The position numbers were made by a program, and so were the translations under genes. A DNA stretch of 64,000 nt from JAFGUB01 sp050305515 (GTDB taxonomy: Bacteria; Campylobacterota; Campylobacteria; Campylobacterales; Sulfurimonadaceae), in NCBI GenBank assembly GCA_050305515.1, contig JBNLFL010000002.1, forward strand, positions 1 through 64,000. Direction: 5' to 3'. This document shows, piece by piece, positions 43,325 through 53,530 of the stretch; the stretch's first letter is position 1, and each line of letters starts with the position of its first letter. The notes beneath the pieces were generated by a model that made no database searches, was not told the origin of the DNA, and worked only from the letters and a program-made list of their open reading frames with translations.

Positions 43325-44698
43325 ATGATGCTCGATTTTGCCAAATTCACGCAATATTCCCGCCCCGGACCTAGGTATACCAGCTATCCGACGGCGCTGG
43401 AGTTTGGAAGTGCTTTCACGTATGAGCGCTACCTCCAGAAACTCGAATCCCAGTCCAAAGCGCGGCCGCTCTCACTCTATTTCCATTTGCCTTTTTGCCG
43501 CAATGCCTGCTATTTCTGCGGCTGCAACGTGGTCTTTACGTCACGGGAAGACAAAAAGGTGCGCTACATCGACTATCTCAAACGCGAGATGGAGATTCTT
43601 TCCAAACACGTCGATACCTCGCGTGAAGTGATTCAGATGCATTTCGGCGGCGGCACGCCGACCTTTTTTTCCGCCGAACAGCTTGAAGAGATCATAGCGG
43701 CCATCAAGAGCCATTTCGGTAATTTTTCCGCACAGGCGGAGATCAGCTGCGAGATCGATCCGCGCCATATCGACGAAGCGCAGATGAAGGTGCTGAGTCA
43801 AAACGGTTTCAACCGTGTCAGTTTCGGCATTCAGGACTTCAACGAAAAAGTTCAGGTCGCAGTGCACCGCGTGCAGCCCTATGACGTTACCAAAGGGGCT
43901 ATGGATCTGGCCCGAAAATACGGGATGCACAGCGTCAACGTCGATCTGATCTACGGTCTTCCCTACCAGTCGCTCGCCACGTTTAAAGAGACGCTGGAGC
44001 TGGCGATTTCACTGGATCCCGACCGTTTTGCGGTTTTTAACTACGCCCATGTGCCGTGGCTTAAAAAGACGATGCGCAAAATTGATGAGACGACGCTTCC
44101 CAAGCCGGATGAGAAGCTGCGGATCATGCAGACCACGATTGACATCATGAACGAGCGCGGCTATAAAATGATCGGGATGGACCACTTCGCCAAACCCGAA
44201 GACGAGCTTTTCAAAGCGATTGAAAAAGGGGAACTGCACCGCAATTTCCAGGGTTATACGACTAAAGGCGGTGCCGATCTCGTCGGAGTGGGGCTCACCT
44301 CTATCGGTGAAGGCGCGGCGGATTATTATGCGCAGAACTTCAAGGACATGCACGAATACGAAGCGGCCATTGATGCCGGAAAGCTCCCGTTTGAGCGCGG
44401 CGTTGAGCTCAGCGACGACGACCGTATCCGCCAGTATGTCATCATGGAGCTGATGAGCAATTTCAAACTGGACATCACGCGCTTTGAAGCGGCATTCGGC
44501 ATCAATTTCAAAGAGTATTTCGCCGATGCCATCGAGGCCCTGCTCCCGATGGAAGCGGATGATCTGCTTGAAATCACTGAGAGCGCGATTACATGTAAAC
44601 CTACCGGAACCCTGCTGATCCGCAATATTTCGATGCCGTTTGACGCTTATATGAAAAAGCATGCGGCTTCACAAAAGACCTTCTCAAAAACGGTGTAA
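43325..44698 (+). CDS. hemN: Oxygen-independent coproporphyrinogen III dehydrogenase
   Basis: 457 aa radical-SAM enzyme of haem synthesis. CRNACYFCGC (C58, C62, C65 plus C67) is the HemN cluster site CxxxCxxC. YSRPGPRYTSYPTA at the start, HFGGGTPTF and EIDPRHIDEAQM are HemN signatures. Normal length. It is followed 1 base later by an Fe-S protein gene; hemN beside a glpC-like gene also occurs in other Campylobacterota. Confidence 0.95.
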   Translation: MMLDFAKFTQYSRPGPRYTSYPTALEFGSAFTYERYLQKLESQSKARPLSLYFHLPFCRNACYFCGCNVVFTSREDKKVRYIDYLKREMEILSKHVDTSREVIQMHFGGGTPTFFSAEQLEEIIAAIKSHFGNFSAQAEISCEIDPRHIDEAQMKVLSQNGFNRVSFGIQDFNEKVQVAVHRVQPYDVTKGAMDLARKYGMHSVNVDLIYGLPYQSLATFKETLELAISLDPDRFAVFNYAHVPWLKKTMRKIDETTLPKPDEKLRIMQTTIDIMNERGYKMIGMDHFAKPEDELFKAIEKGELHRNFQGYTTKGGADLVGVGLTSIGEGAADYYAQNFKDMHEYEAAIDAGKLPFERGVELSDDDRIRQYVIMELMSNFKLDITRFEAAFGINFKEYFADAIEALLPMEADDLLEITESAITCKPTGTLLIRNISMPFDAYMKKHAASQKTFSKTV

Positions 44699-44699
44699 C

Positions 44700-45992
44700 A
44701 TGGAAAAACGACCGCAGGACATCTTTAACTTTTCCGAAACCTCCGACGCCTGCGTCAAATGCGGAAAGTGTATTCCCGTCTGTACCATTCACAATGTCAA
44801 TCCCGATGAGGTCACCAGCCCCCGCGGATTTATTGACCTGCTCGGGGCGTATCAGCGCGGGCAGCTCGAACTCGATTTTAATGCCAAAGAGATTTTTGAA
44901 AGCTGCTTTTTGTGCACCAACTGTACCGATGTCTGTCCCAAAGCGCTCCCGACCGATATGGTGATCGAACAGGTGCGCAGCGATATCGCCGACAAATTTG
45001 GCATTGCATGGTATAAAAAAGCGTTTTTCATGCTGCTGCGCAACCGCCCGCTGATGGACGTGCTTTTTAAAATGGGCTATGTCTTTCAGACCTGCGGTTT
45101 CAAGATCCGTGCGGAACAGAGTTCGATGGAGCCGCGTTTCAGCCTGCCGATCATCAAAAAAGACCGGCTCCTTCCTTCCATGGGGAAAACCTCGTTTCTT
45201 AACAGCTACCCCGAGAACACGAACAACGGCGGCAAGCGCAAGGTGGCGATCTTTATCGGCTGTCTGGCCAACTACAACTATACCTCAATCGGCGACAGCC
45301 TGATGACGATTCTCAAACATCTCGAGATCGATGCGTTCATTCCCAAAAAGCAGCTCTGCTGCGGGGCTCCGGCGTACTTTACCGGAGATTTCGAGACGGT
45401 GGCGCACAACGCCAAGAAAAACATCCGCTATTTCGAGAGCTTCATCGACGAAGTCGAGGCAATCATCATTCCCGAGGCGACCTGCAGTGCGATGATCAGT
45501 GTGGATTACGAGCATTTCTTTCATGATGACATTGAGTGGCAGACACGGGCGCGCCTGCTGAAAGATAAAATCTTCATGGCAACGGAGTGGCTGGAAAAAC
45601 ATACGCATCTGCATCAGCTGCTCGCTTCAAGACCGAAAAAAGCGTTACATGTAACCTATCATGACCCCTGTCATGCACGTAAAATGCAGGGGGTTTATGA
45701 AGAGCCCCGAACGCTCATCAAACAGAATTACGTGATTGACGAGATGAGTGACCCCAACGTCTGCTGCGGATTCGGCGGCGTGACGATGCAGACCGAGAAG
45801 TTCCATTTCGCCCAGGCTGCCGGCAAGCCCAAGGCCGCCATGATCAAGGCAACGGGCGCTCCCATTGTGGCGGCGGAGTGTTCGGCATGCCGCATGCAGA
45901 TCACCAATTCGCTTTTTGAAGCCGAAGTGGACGCACTCTTTAAAAATCCTATTGAACTTATCGCCGAGGCACTGGAAGATTCTGATGCGTAA
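44700..45992 (+). CDS. CCG-domain Fe-S oxidoreductase (GlpC/GlcF-like)
   Basis: About 430 aa. Two [4Fe-4S] ferredoxin sets (CVKCGKCIPVC and CFLCTNCTDVCPKALP) are followed by two cysteine-rich CCG domains: LCCGAPAYF...ATCSAM and VCCGFGGV...AECSACRMQ. This is the layout of GlpC, GlcF, LutA and HdrD-like subunits that pass electrons from a flavin dehydrogenase. No dehydrogenase partner is adjacent. The ATG is 1 base after the hemN stop with no clear ribosome site, so translation may depend on hemN. Confidence 0.85.
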   Translation: MEKRPQDIFNFSETSDACVKCGKCIPVCTIHNVNPDEVTSPRGFIDLLGAYQRGQLELDFNAKEIFESCFLCTNCTDVCPKALPTDMVIEQVRSDIADKFGIAWYKKAFFMLLRNRPLMDVLFKMGYVFQTCGFKIRAEQSSMEPRFSLPIIKKDRLLPSMGKTSFLNSYPENTNNGGKRKVAIFIGCLANYNYTSIGDSLMTILKHLEIDAFIPKKQLCCGAPAYFTGDFETVAHNAKKNIRYFESFIDEVEAIIIPEATCSAMISVDYEHFFHDDIEWQTRARLLKDKIFMATEWLEKHTHLHQLLASRPKKALHVTYHDPCHARKMQGVYEEPRTLIKQNYVIDEMSDPNVCCGFGGVTMQTEKFHFAQAAGKPKAAMIKATGAPIVAAECSACRMQITNSLFEAEVDALFKNPIELIAEALEDSDA

Positions 45993-46057
45993 GCGGCATC
46001 TGCTTCCGGCTGTCCGATAGACATACGTTACATATAAACCGCTGCCGAGGAGTGCAC

Positions 46058-46888
46058 ATGGAGTTCTGGAACCACATTTACGAGCAGTTCGATCCCGTCG
46101 CCGTCACGGTGGCGGGATTTCCGGTGCACTGGTATGGCCTGATGTACGTTCTGGCACTGCTGACGGCACTTTTCGCCGCCAAGTGGCTGGTGCGTCATGA
46201 CGGATTGCCTATTACGGAAAAGCAGCTTGACGACTATTTTATCTATGTCGAAATCGGTGTCATTTTGGGTGCGAGATTGGGATACATCATCTTTTATGAT
46301 CCGAATGCCGCCTCCTATCTGAGCGAGCCGTGGCAGATTTTCAACCCTTACCGCGACGGAGAGTTTGTGGGAATCCGGGGCATGAGCTATCATGGTGCGG
46401 TGATTGGCTTCTTTGCGGGATCGTACCTCTTTTACCTCAAGCACAAGGTCCCCATCGGGCTGATTCTTGATGTCGCCGTCACGGCAATTCCGGTCGGGTA
46501 TATTTTCGGGCGTATCGGTAACTTCCTCAATCAGGAGCTGGTCGGGCGCGTGACCGACCTGCCTGTAGGCATCTATGTCGATGGTGTGTTACGCCATCCC
46601 TCACAGCTTTACGAAGCGGTTCTCGAAGGCCTGCTCGTCTTTATCGTGCTTTACATATACCGCCGTTACAAACGTTTTCACGGAGAACTGGTGCTGCTGT
46701 ACGGTTTTGCCTATGGACTGGCGCGTTTTACTGCGGAGTTCTGGAGAGCGCCCGATGTGCAGCTGGGATTCATCTGCTGCGGCTGGATGACAAAGGGGCA
46801 GGAACTCAGCCTCCTGATGGTCGCTGCGGCAGTGATTTTGTGGCTGCTGCTTCGCAAACGGCTCACCCCCGTACAAGGATCGCACTGA
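46058..46888 (+). CDS. lgt: Prolipoprotein diacylglyceryl transferase
   Basis: 276 aa integral membrane enzyme that transfers diacylglyceryl from phosphatidylglycerol to the lipobox Cys. VHWYGLMYVLALLTAL, GARLGYIIFYD, GMSYHGAVIGFFAG and the Lgt signature GRIGNFLNQELVGRVTDLP are present, as is HPSQLYEAVLEGL. GAGGAG lies 5 bases before ATG 46058. Immediately followed by the glucan synthase gene. Confidence 0.95.
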   Translation: MEFWNHIYEQFDPVAVTVAGFPVHWYGLMYVLALLTALFAAKWLVRHDGLPITEKQLDDYFIYVEIGVILGARLGYIIFYDPNAASYLSEPWQIFNPYRDGEFVGIRGMSYHGAVIGFFAGSYLFYLKHKVPIGLILDVAVTAIPVGYIFGRIGNFLNQELVGRVTDLPVGIYVDGVLRHPSQLYEAVLEGLLVFIVLYIYRRYKRFHGELVLLYGFAYGLARFTAEFWRAPDVQLGFICCGWMTKGQELSLLMVAAAVILWLLLRKRLTPVQGSH

Positions 46889-49408
46889 TTGCGTAATCTT
46901 TATGTCGCACTCCTTGGTGCCGCACTTCTTCAACTTGCCGCGTGGCTGATCGGAGGCCAGAGTATCGCTCTGGGTGTCGGAGGCATCGGCAAAATTTCTT
47001 CACTCTCCTATGCGCCCTATGCGGGATTTGAACGTCGTTCCCTCACTGCGGAGGAGCTTGAGCGCGATTTTGACATTCTTTCGCAGCTGAGTACAAAAAT
47101 ACGGACCTACTCGGTCAGCGACGCGTTTGCCGTTGCACCTTACCTGCAAAAACACCAGATGCGGCTGGATTTGGGGCTCTGGATCAGTGCCAATAGCGCG
47201 GATAATGCCAGAGAGGTTGCTGCCGCGCGCGAGTTCCTGCGACGCTACCAGCCGCTGGTTAATGTCATCATTGTCGGCAATGAAGCACTTTTAAGAGAAG
47301 AAGTTACTATCCCCCAGCTCGGGCGCTATATTGATCAGGTCAAACAGATGTGTGCCCTGCCGGTGACGACCGCAGAGGTGTGGCATATCTGGAAGGAGCA
47401 TCCTGAACTTGTGGCACGCGTTGATGTAATCATGGTGCATCTGCTGCCGTACTGGGAGCGTATCGACGTGCATGATGCACTCGCTTTTGTCAGGTTGCAT
47501 TTCGAGATGCTGCGCAGCCGTTATAGTGACAAACCGGTAGTGATCGGAGAGTTCGGATGGCCCAGCCGCGGGTATAACAACCGCAAAGCCAAGGCGACGC
47601 TTGAAAACGAAATTTTGCTCCTGGGTGATTTTATACGCCTGGCCCAGAGGGAGCGGTGGGACTATAACATCGTCGAAGCGTTCGATCAGCGCTGGAAAGG
47701 GGTGGACGAGGGGAGCGTGGGACCTTACTGGGGTCTTTATAATGCCAAACGCGAACCGAAATTCCACTTTGACAGTGTCACAGTCATTAATCCTTACTGG
47801 CCCTATCAGATGGCGCTGGCTCTGCTCGCGGGAGCCCTTCTGGGTTACTTCGGACTGCGTGATCAGCGCATCAATATGCGCCATGCGCTCACCTATGCGC
47901 TCGCGGCTCAGGCCATGGGATTTGGTATATCGATGGCGGCGCTCTACCCCTTTGTCAACTACATGAACGCAGGTACCTGGGTGATGTGGCTGATGGGAAT
48001 CCTGCTGATGCTGCCGCTTGTCGTCACGACGCTGGCGAAGGTGAATGAACTCTTCAAATGCACCCTGGGCTTTGCCCCAGAGCGGCTGGTGCCGCTGAAT
48101 CTGACTGCGAACGATGTCCCCTTCGTCTCCATCAACGTCCCTGCCTACAAAGAGCAGCCCCATGTACTCATGGAAACGCTCGAGGCGCTCTCAAAGCTTC
48201 AATACACCGAGTATGAGGTGCTTGTTATCATCAATAACACGCCAGAGCCGTTTTACTGGGAGCCGATACAACACTATTGCGAAGAGCTGGGTGCGCATTT
48301 CAGGTTTTTGAATATTACATGTACCGGTTTCAAGGCGGGCGCACTCAACGTGGCACTTGAGCAGATCGATCCGCGTACGGAGATCATTGCCGTTCTTGAT
48401 GCCGATTATGTCGTAAGTCCCTCCTGGCTGGTTGATCTGGTGCCGCTCTTTGAAGACCCGAAGGTGGCACTGGTTCAGGCGCCTCAGGATCACCGTGACG
48501 GCGGCGAATCGCTGATCAAGCAGGCCATGAACTCCGAATACATGGGCTTTTTCGATATCGGTATGGTCGTGCGCAACGAGGAGAACGCCATCGTGGTGCA
48601 CGGAACGATGCTGATGGTACGTCTGAGCGCCATGAGAGAGGTCGGAGGCTGGGGAACGGACACGATTGTTGAAGACTCCGAACTGGGACTCCGGCTTTTT
48701 GAAGCTGGATATGCTGCGCACTACACCAACCGCCGTTACGGCTGGGGACTGCTGCCTGATACCATCGAGGCGTTCAAAAACCAGCGCCACCGCTGGGCTT
48801 ACGGGGCTATTCAGATTCTCAAAAAACACTGGCGCCATTTCCGTCCCGAATCGACGACGCTCACGCGCGCGCAGAAACACCACTTCATCACGGGGTGGCT
48901 GCTCTGGCTCTTTGACGCGCTCGGGCCGCTTATGGCCCTGCTTAACATTATCTGGGTTCCGGTTATTGTCTTTGTGGGGGTGACTATTCCGACGCTGCCG
49001 CTGACCCTGCCCATCATTACGGCATTCGGGGTGAATGTGCTGCACGCATTCATTCTCTACCGCCACCGTGTGCGGGCAGACTTCAAAAGCAGTCTGCTCA
49101 GCGCCATTGCGGCGATGAGCCTTCAGCTTATCATCTTCAAAGCGGTGTTTGACGGGTTTATAAAAGACGGGCTTCCTTTCAAGAGAACGGAAAAAGGGGG
49201 CAACACCAAGAAACGCACCGCCAATCCGGTTTTTTACGAGACCATACTGGGGAGTGCGCTGCTTTTGGGCGCGCTCTTGCTGTTGGTGACCAACAGCAAC
49301 GCTATTTTGGAAGTGCAGGTGTTTGCCGCAACCCTGCTGGTGCAGTCGGTGCCTTACTGGAGCGCTGTCGTTTTGCGGCGCATCGAGCTGCGCAGCAGCC
49401 CCCTCTAG
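46889..49408 (+). CDS. GH17-GT2 membrane glucan synthase (NdvB-like)
   Basis: 839 aa. The N-terminal region (about 25-285) is a GH17-like barrel: the acid Glu is in IVGNEALL and the nucleophile in VIGEFGWPS. Hydrophobic helices lie near 310-390. A processive GT2 domain (about 410-680) carries VLDADYV, DTIVEDSELGLRL and the QRHRWAYG motif, then more helices (about 670-835). This fusion is known from beta-1,3-glucan synthases such as rhizobial NdvB, where the GH17 part remodels or cyclises the product. TTG start directly after the lgt stop. The 3' end overlaps the convergent SagB-like gene by four bases. Confidence 0.85.
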   Translation: MRNLYVALLGAALLQLAAWLIGGQSIALGVGGIGKISSLSYAPYAGFERRSLTAEELERDFDILSQLSTKIRTYSVSDAFAVAPYLQKHQMRLDLGLWISANSADNAREVAAAREFLRRYQPLVNVIIVGNEALLREEVTIPQLGRYIDQVKQMCALPVTTAEVWHIWKEHPELVARVDVIMVHLLPYWERIDVHDALAFVRLHFEMLRSRYSDKPVVIGEFGWPSRGYNNRKAKATLENEILLLGDFIRLAQRERWDYNIVEAFDQRWKGVDEGSVGPYWGLYNAKREPKFHFDSVTVINPYWPYQMALALLAGALLGYFGLRDQRINMRHALTYALAAQAMGFGISMAALYPFVNYMNAGTWVMWLMGILLMLPLVVTTLAKVNELFKCTLGFAPERLVPLNLTANDVPFVSINVPAYKEQPHVLMETLEALSKLQYTEYEVLVIINNTPEPFYWEPIQHYCEELGAHFRFLNITCTGFKAGALNVALEQIDPRTEIIAVLDADYVVSPSWLVDLVPLFEDPKVALVQAPQDHRDGGESLIKQAMNSEYMGFFDIGMVVRNEENAIVVHGTMLMVRLSAMREVGGWGTDTIVEDSELGLRLFEAGYAAHYTNRRYGWGLLPDTIEAFKNQRHRWAYGAIQILKKHWRHFRPESTTLTRAQKHHFITGWLLWLFDALGPLMALLNIIWVPVIVFVGVTIPTLPLTLPIITAFGVNVLHAFILYRHRVRADFKSSLLSAIAAMSLQLIIFKAVFDGFIKDGLPFKRTEKGGNTKKRTANPVFYETILGSALLLGALLLLVTNSNAILEVQVFAATLLVQSVPYWSAVVLRRIELRSSPL

Positions 49409-50949
49409 CGCGAATAGGGTGGATCGTTCTGGATGCGCATATCGACGATGGCGCGTCCGATGGTGAAGTGGTAGAGGCTCTGGAAGGTGTCATCTTGGAG
49501 TCCCAGCAGGCGGTGCATCTCATCATCGAGAAAACAGCCGATTCCGGTGGCGTTCAGATCCATTGACGTGGCTTCAAGATAGAGCTGCTGCCCGATGGCA
49601 CCGCATTCAATATAGAGGGCGCGGTATTGCGCCGCGCCGTGACGCTCAAGCTGCGGACGGAAATGGCAGAGCATTCCCAGAGAAAACGCACCATCGGCGG
49701 CAATATCCTGAGTACAGGAGATCGCTTTGGCCTGCGGACGGAAATTGCCGCTTTGAAGCCGGTAAAGCGAGGGTGCTACCGCTTCCCACGCAAAATCGGG
49801 ATGACAGGCATTTTTGAGCGTCTCAAGCGCACTGGAAGCACGGACATAGCAGTAAAGTCCCGGCTCAAGCGATATGACATTGTGTACAAACAGCATAAGA
49901 TGGACCTGAGCGGCATCGCTTCGGACGCTTTCAAGCAGCTGCAAAAACGCCTCTTTGCTTATTTCGGAGCGATTTTTGTCCATCATCTGGGCACTGCGCC
50001 GTTTCATGACGACATCGCCTGACGCGCGGCTCGGTCGTTTCGGTGCGTTTGCGGGCAGGGGCGAGAGCACCATGCTGCCGCAGGCTGCCGGGACGATCTG
50101 CTCAAAGATATCCCAGTGGTGATGGTTGGGGCTGAGACGGTTGGCAATGCTCTCAAACGGGTGTGAAAGCTGGGAAAGCAGCGGTGCCAGGTCGGGGGTG
50201 GAGGATTCGCTCACGGGTGAAACCCGCACTAAAAGATCGGCGCTTTCATATTCGTAAGGCGTAAAACGCGCATGCTGCTCAAACCCTCCCAGCGTATCAA
50301 GTACGCTGGAGTCGAGTGCATCACAGACATGCAGATGCCATCCAAGCATCCTCACACTCACATGCAGGGCCTGAAGGGCGTGGCCGGCGTCGAGCTGGGT
50401 GTAGCGCCATGCGCGTTCCCCGTATTTCCACGCCTCGCGCCAGAGGACGCTTGAGAGCAGTATGTAGAAACTTCCCTCCGGAGTCTGCTCCCACAATGCG
50501 TTACATGTAAACGATTCGAGTCGTTCCAGGGCATGATTTTTCGGGGTATAGTGATACAGGCCGTCGGTTTCGCTTATACCGTGTACCGGAGGCAGGATCA
50601 GATAGGCTTCGGTAGGGTGCAGGTTGCCGCTGCTGGCATTGGCGCGCAGTGCCCAGCGGCTCCCTCCCGCGACTTTCCACACCGCGATGCCCAGTGCAAA
50701 CTGCAGCAGCTGGGAGAGCGACTTTACATGTAAAGGTGCGACGGGTAGCGCTTCAGCTTCAAAAAGCAGATGGTACGGCGGCGTCGGATGCTCGAGGGTG
50801 AGCGGCAGTTCGATACTTTCGCATCCGTGGTAGGCGCGAAACGGATCGGGTTGCGTCGTCCAGTCCATGTAGCCCAGCGATGCGGCGTAACGATCGATTC
50901 GGTGTTTGGTCCGCTCATGATAGCGGTAGATGGTTTCAAGGGCATTCAT
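49405..50949 (-). CDS. SagB-type nitroreductase-fold dehydrogenase
   Basis: 514 aa, a tandem of two nitroreductase-like halves. The first has RANASSGNLHPTEAYLILP (about 103-121), the FMN-binding pattern of SagB-type enzymes. The second ends with ATGIGCFLDDEMHRLLGLQDDTFQSLYHFTIGRAI. SagB enzymes oxidise azoline rings in peptide natural products, but single genes without a precursor or cyclase, as here, are widespread and of unknown use. No cyclodehydratase (YcaO) is nearby. Confidence 0.8.
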   Translation of the reverse strand: MNALETIYRYHERTKHRIDRYAASLGYMDWTTQPDPFRAYHGCESIELPLTLEHPTPPYHLLFEAEALPVAPLHVKSLSQLLQFALGIAVWKVAGGSRWALRANASSGNLHPTEAYLILPPVHGISETDGLYHYTPKNHALERLESFTCNALWEQTPEGSFYILLSSVLWREAWKYGERAWRYTQLDAGHALQALHVSVRMLGWHLHVCDALDSSVLDTLGGFEQHARFTPYEYESADLLVRVSPVSESSTPDLAPLLSQLSHPFESIANRLSPNHHHWDIFEQIVPAACGSMVLSPLPANAPKRPSRASGDVVMKRRSAQMMDKNRSEISKEAFLQLLESVRSDAAQVHLMLFVHNVISLEPGLYCYVRASSALETLKNACHPDFAWEAVAPSLYRLQSGNFRPQAKAISCTQDIAADGAFSLGMLCHFRPQLERHGAAQYRALYIECGAIGQQLYLEATSMDLNATGIGCFLDDEMHRLLGLQDDTFQSLYHFTIGRAIVDMRIQNDPPYSR

Positions 50950-51009
50950 GGGAGAAGTGTGCCGCTTTTTGAGTAAAATGGCGCTTGAAAGAAATGATTA
51001 GGAGAATGT

Positions 51010-51450
51010 ATGAAGTTACTGCTGCTTCTTATGCCCGTGCTGATGGTCGCGGCGATGCTTCAGGTGGGCGAGCGCATCGAGCCGCGTACCCTTGCCGATC
51101 AGTTCGATGTCAATCATACCATCGGTTCGGAAGCGCTTTGGGCTATCGGGTGGGATCGTGAGACGACCCAGATGCTCAATGACTACTTTAAAACGCATCC
51201 CATGAAAGCGTGCGCCATGCTGGTCGATGTCTCTCAGGTGCCTTCAGGCATTTTTTCCATTTTTGTCAAGCCGAGGATGCAGCGCTATTCACATCCGATT
51301 CTGCTCTCATTCGACACTGCCTTTAATCTGAGCCTGCCCTATGAAGAGGGCTCAATCACGCTGATGTGGATAAAAGACGGCCGTATCAGCCGTATTGCCT
51401 ATGCACCCGACGATGCGGCGCTCGCGCAATTGATTACTTCGAACAGGTAG
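51010..51450 (+). CDS. Small periplasmic protein, unrecognised
   Basis: 146 aa. Signal peptide (KLLLLLMPVLMVAAM), then a domain beginning LQVGERIEPRTLADQFDVNHTIG and ending with IKDGRISRIAYAPDDAALAQLI, which is reminiscent of a thioredoxin-like fold that lacks the CxxC pair. TTAGGAG lies upstream of the ATG. Only one Cys (KACAMLVD). Function unknown. Confidence 0.65.
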   Translation: MKLLLLLMPVLMVAAMLQVGERIEPRTLADQFDVNHTIGSEALWAIGWDRETTQMLNDYFKTHPMKACAMLVDVSQVPSGIFSIFVKPRMQRYSHPILLSFDTAFNLSLPYEEGSITLMWIKDGRISRIAYAPDDAALAQLITSNR

Positions 51451-51535
51451 GATCAATTTTGCGAATTTCGTATTATAAGGGCCGCCGCCGCCCATAAACT
51501 ATCTGTTATAGACGGTTTGAAGCAGCTTTCAAGGC

Positions 51536-53521
51536 TCAAAAGAGGCTTTTAAAAAGCTTGTTCAGCTCTTTGCCCGCTTCGCGTTCAATCAGTTCGCTGG
51601 CATCAACGCTCACATCGGGTTTGCTAATCGGCCCGCGGAGTTTGAAAAGAAGGGGATTGTTGTTGGCGCTTACTTTCAGGTCGGATTTGATCTGCTCTGA
51701 TTTCGTACTGATCACCATTTTCGGGTCGTTGATTGTGACGCTACCCCCTTTGAGCGCGAGTGCCGACGTAATGAGTTCGGGAGCAAGCGTGCTTTTGATC
51801 TGACCTGTAAAACGGTCTTTGTAAAGATCGTATTTAGCGTACTGTTTGAGCAGGTCGGCCATGTCGTTTTTGGTAAATTTCCCATCGGAGAGTTGCGCAT
51901 CGAGGGTGCCGTTTTTTGTTTTGAGGTCATACGAGAGTGTTCCCTCAAGTGCGGAACTGAAGACTTCCGGATAGTAGAGCATGTGCAGTATGGGAAGCGT
52001 CTGGAGCCCTTGAAGCCGGGCTTTGAGATCATCATTGTGAACGGTAGCGTTGATAGTGCCGCCAAGTGTCTCGGCGTGTGCGCTCAGATCCAGATCTTTG
52101 GCTTTTTTTATGGTTCCATCAAAGGTCATGGCTCCCTGCATTTTCTGCTTTGTTGCGAATTGTAACGCCGCGAGGTCTTTGAGCATCAGAAGATAATCGC
52201 TCTCAAGCGTTTGGGTGGCCGTATCGAAACGGGCTGACTGGATGCCCAGGTTCATCAACGAGGCATTGAGGTCGATGCGGCTTATGATTTTGGTATTGTG
52301 CAGCTGCGAATCGGTACTCGCGGTAAAGCTGATCGGCGGCATGGGGTCAAGCGCGAAACTCCTGGCGGTTGTGAGAGGGTCGATACTTCCCCGTGTAATG
52401 TGGGTATTGACACGCCCTTTAAGTGTTTGCGGCGTGGCATCGTCAATTTGGACACTCATGTTAAGCAATCCGCTCTCAAGGTAATGCGGCTGAACCGCCA
52501 TGTGCAGCAGTGCCGGAAGATCCAGATGCCTGATCTGTGCATGTACGGTTTTGGGTTGGAGTTTTTCGAGCAGGGCATCAAAGCGGGTCTGGCTGCGTGC
52601 AATGTCACTGCTGCCTTTGACGCTCATACGTTCGCGGTCACCCGACACCGTCCCCTCAAGATGCAGCGGACCTCTTAATGGAGTACCGGTAAGCGGGGTC
52701 AGCAGCCCGAGTTCTTTAAAATCGAGGTTGAAGGCCACCTGTGTGGCAAGCGTTTCGGGTGCGACATTACCTTCCGAGGCGATACGCGCGAGGTTGGAAT
52801 CAAAACGGGTCTGATAGGCGAGTTGCGGACCGCGAAGTTGCAGATCGTTTTGCATGGAAAATTCGGTTTCGGGGAGTGTCAGGTTGAAATCGCGCTGCAT
52901 CAGCTTCGTATCGATTCGGCCGTTTTCAAGCTTCAAGGCTACCGTGCCCTGAAGGTTTGCGGGATCGAGCGATGTGATCTCCGCGTTTACATGTAACGCC
53001 CCAGGCGCATAGGGTGCGCGGCCGAGCATGGAGAGCAGGGCTTCGGTACGTGCGTCTTTGATATCGAGCGTGACGCGTTGCGGCTGAAAATGCTCCAGTG
53101 TGACGTTATAGCGGCTTTGCGAGTGCGCCAGGTCGCTGGTGCCTTCGATAGCGATATGTTCCATGTCGCCAACGGCACTTCCTTCCGTGTGCAGCGTTCC
53201 AAAGAGTTGCTCTCCGGTAAGCGGTTTGAGGTTTTCAAGTTTTTCCAGACGTACCCGGTAGGCAATGTTGAATGCCTGTGTGAAGAGGGCATAGTTCCCG
53301 GTGGCTTCAATGCGGTTGGCATCATCAAGTGCGAGAACAATGCGAAAGGTATCGGAATTGAGTACAAACGTTTCAAGCGTACTCTTTACATGTAAGGCAT
53401 CATTGATCTTCTTTTCAATCACGCTACGCAGCAGGTTGTTCCCCGGAGGGGTAAAGACGAGAATGTAGAGTGCCCCGCAGAGCAATACAAAAAAGGAGAG
53501 AATACCCAGTAACCATTTCAT
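51536..53521 (-). CDS. AsmA/TamB-like periplasm-spanning protein
   Basis: 661 aa with one N-terminal transmembrane helix (about 3-24, LLGILSFFVLLCGALYILVF). A long repetitive beta region follows, with repeated SGDRERMSVKGSSDIARSQTRFDALLEKLQP-type units near 115-150 and 290-325, and a C-terminal GPISKPDVSVDASELIEREAGKELNKLF typical of AsmA/DUF748 proteins. These are thought to form lipid-transfer bridges between membranes. AGGAG overlaps the end of the small upstream lipoprotein gene, so the two are coupled. Confidence 0.8.
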   Translation of the reverse strand: MKWLLGILSFFVLLCGALYILVFTPPGNNLLRSVIEKKINDALHVKSTLETFVLNSDTFRIVLALDDANRIEATGNYALFTQAFNIAYRVRLEKLENLKPLTGEQLFGTLHTEGSAVGDMEHIAIEGTSDLAHSQSRYNVTLEHFQPQRVTLDIKDARTEALLSMLGRAPYAPGALHVNAEITSLDPANLQGTVALKLENGRIDTKLMQRDFNLTLPETEFSMQNDLQLRGPQLAYQTRFDSNLARIASEGNVAPETLATQVAFNLDFKELGLLTPLTGTPLRGPLHLEGTVSGDRERMSVKGSSDIARSQTRFDALLEKLQPKTVHAQIRHLDLPALLHMAVQPHYLESGLLNMSVQIDDATPQTLKGRVNTHITRGSIDPLTTARSFALDPMPPISFTASTDSQLHNTKIISRIDLNASLMNLGIQSARFDTATQTLESDYLLMLKDLAALQFATKQKMQGAMTFDGTIKKAKDLDLSAHAETLGGTINATVHNDDLKARLQGLQTLPILHMLYYPEVFSSALEGTLSYDLKTKNGTLDAQLSDGKFTKNDMADLLKQYAKYDLYKDRFTGQIKSTLAPELITSALALKGGSVTINDPKMVISTKSEQIKSDLKVSANNNPLLFKLRGPISKPDVSVDASELIEREAGKELNKLFKSLF

Positions 53522-53530
53522 GATCTGCTC

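Noticed and set aside
49405..50949. Azoline-containing peptide biosynthesis cluster around the SagB-like gene
   Set aside because: No YcaO cyclase, precursor peptide or exporter is adjacent.
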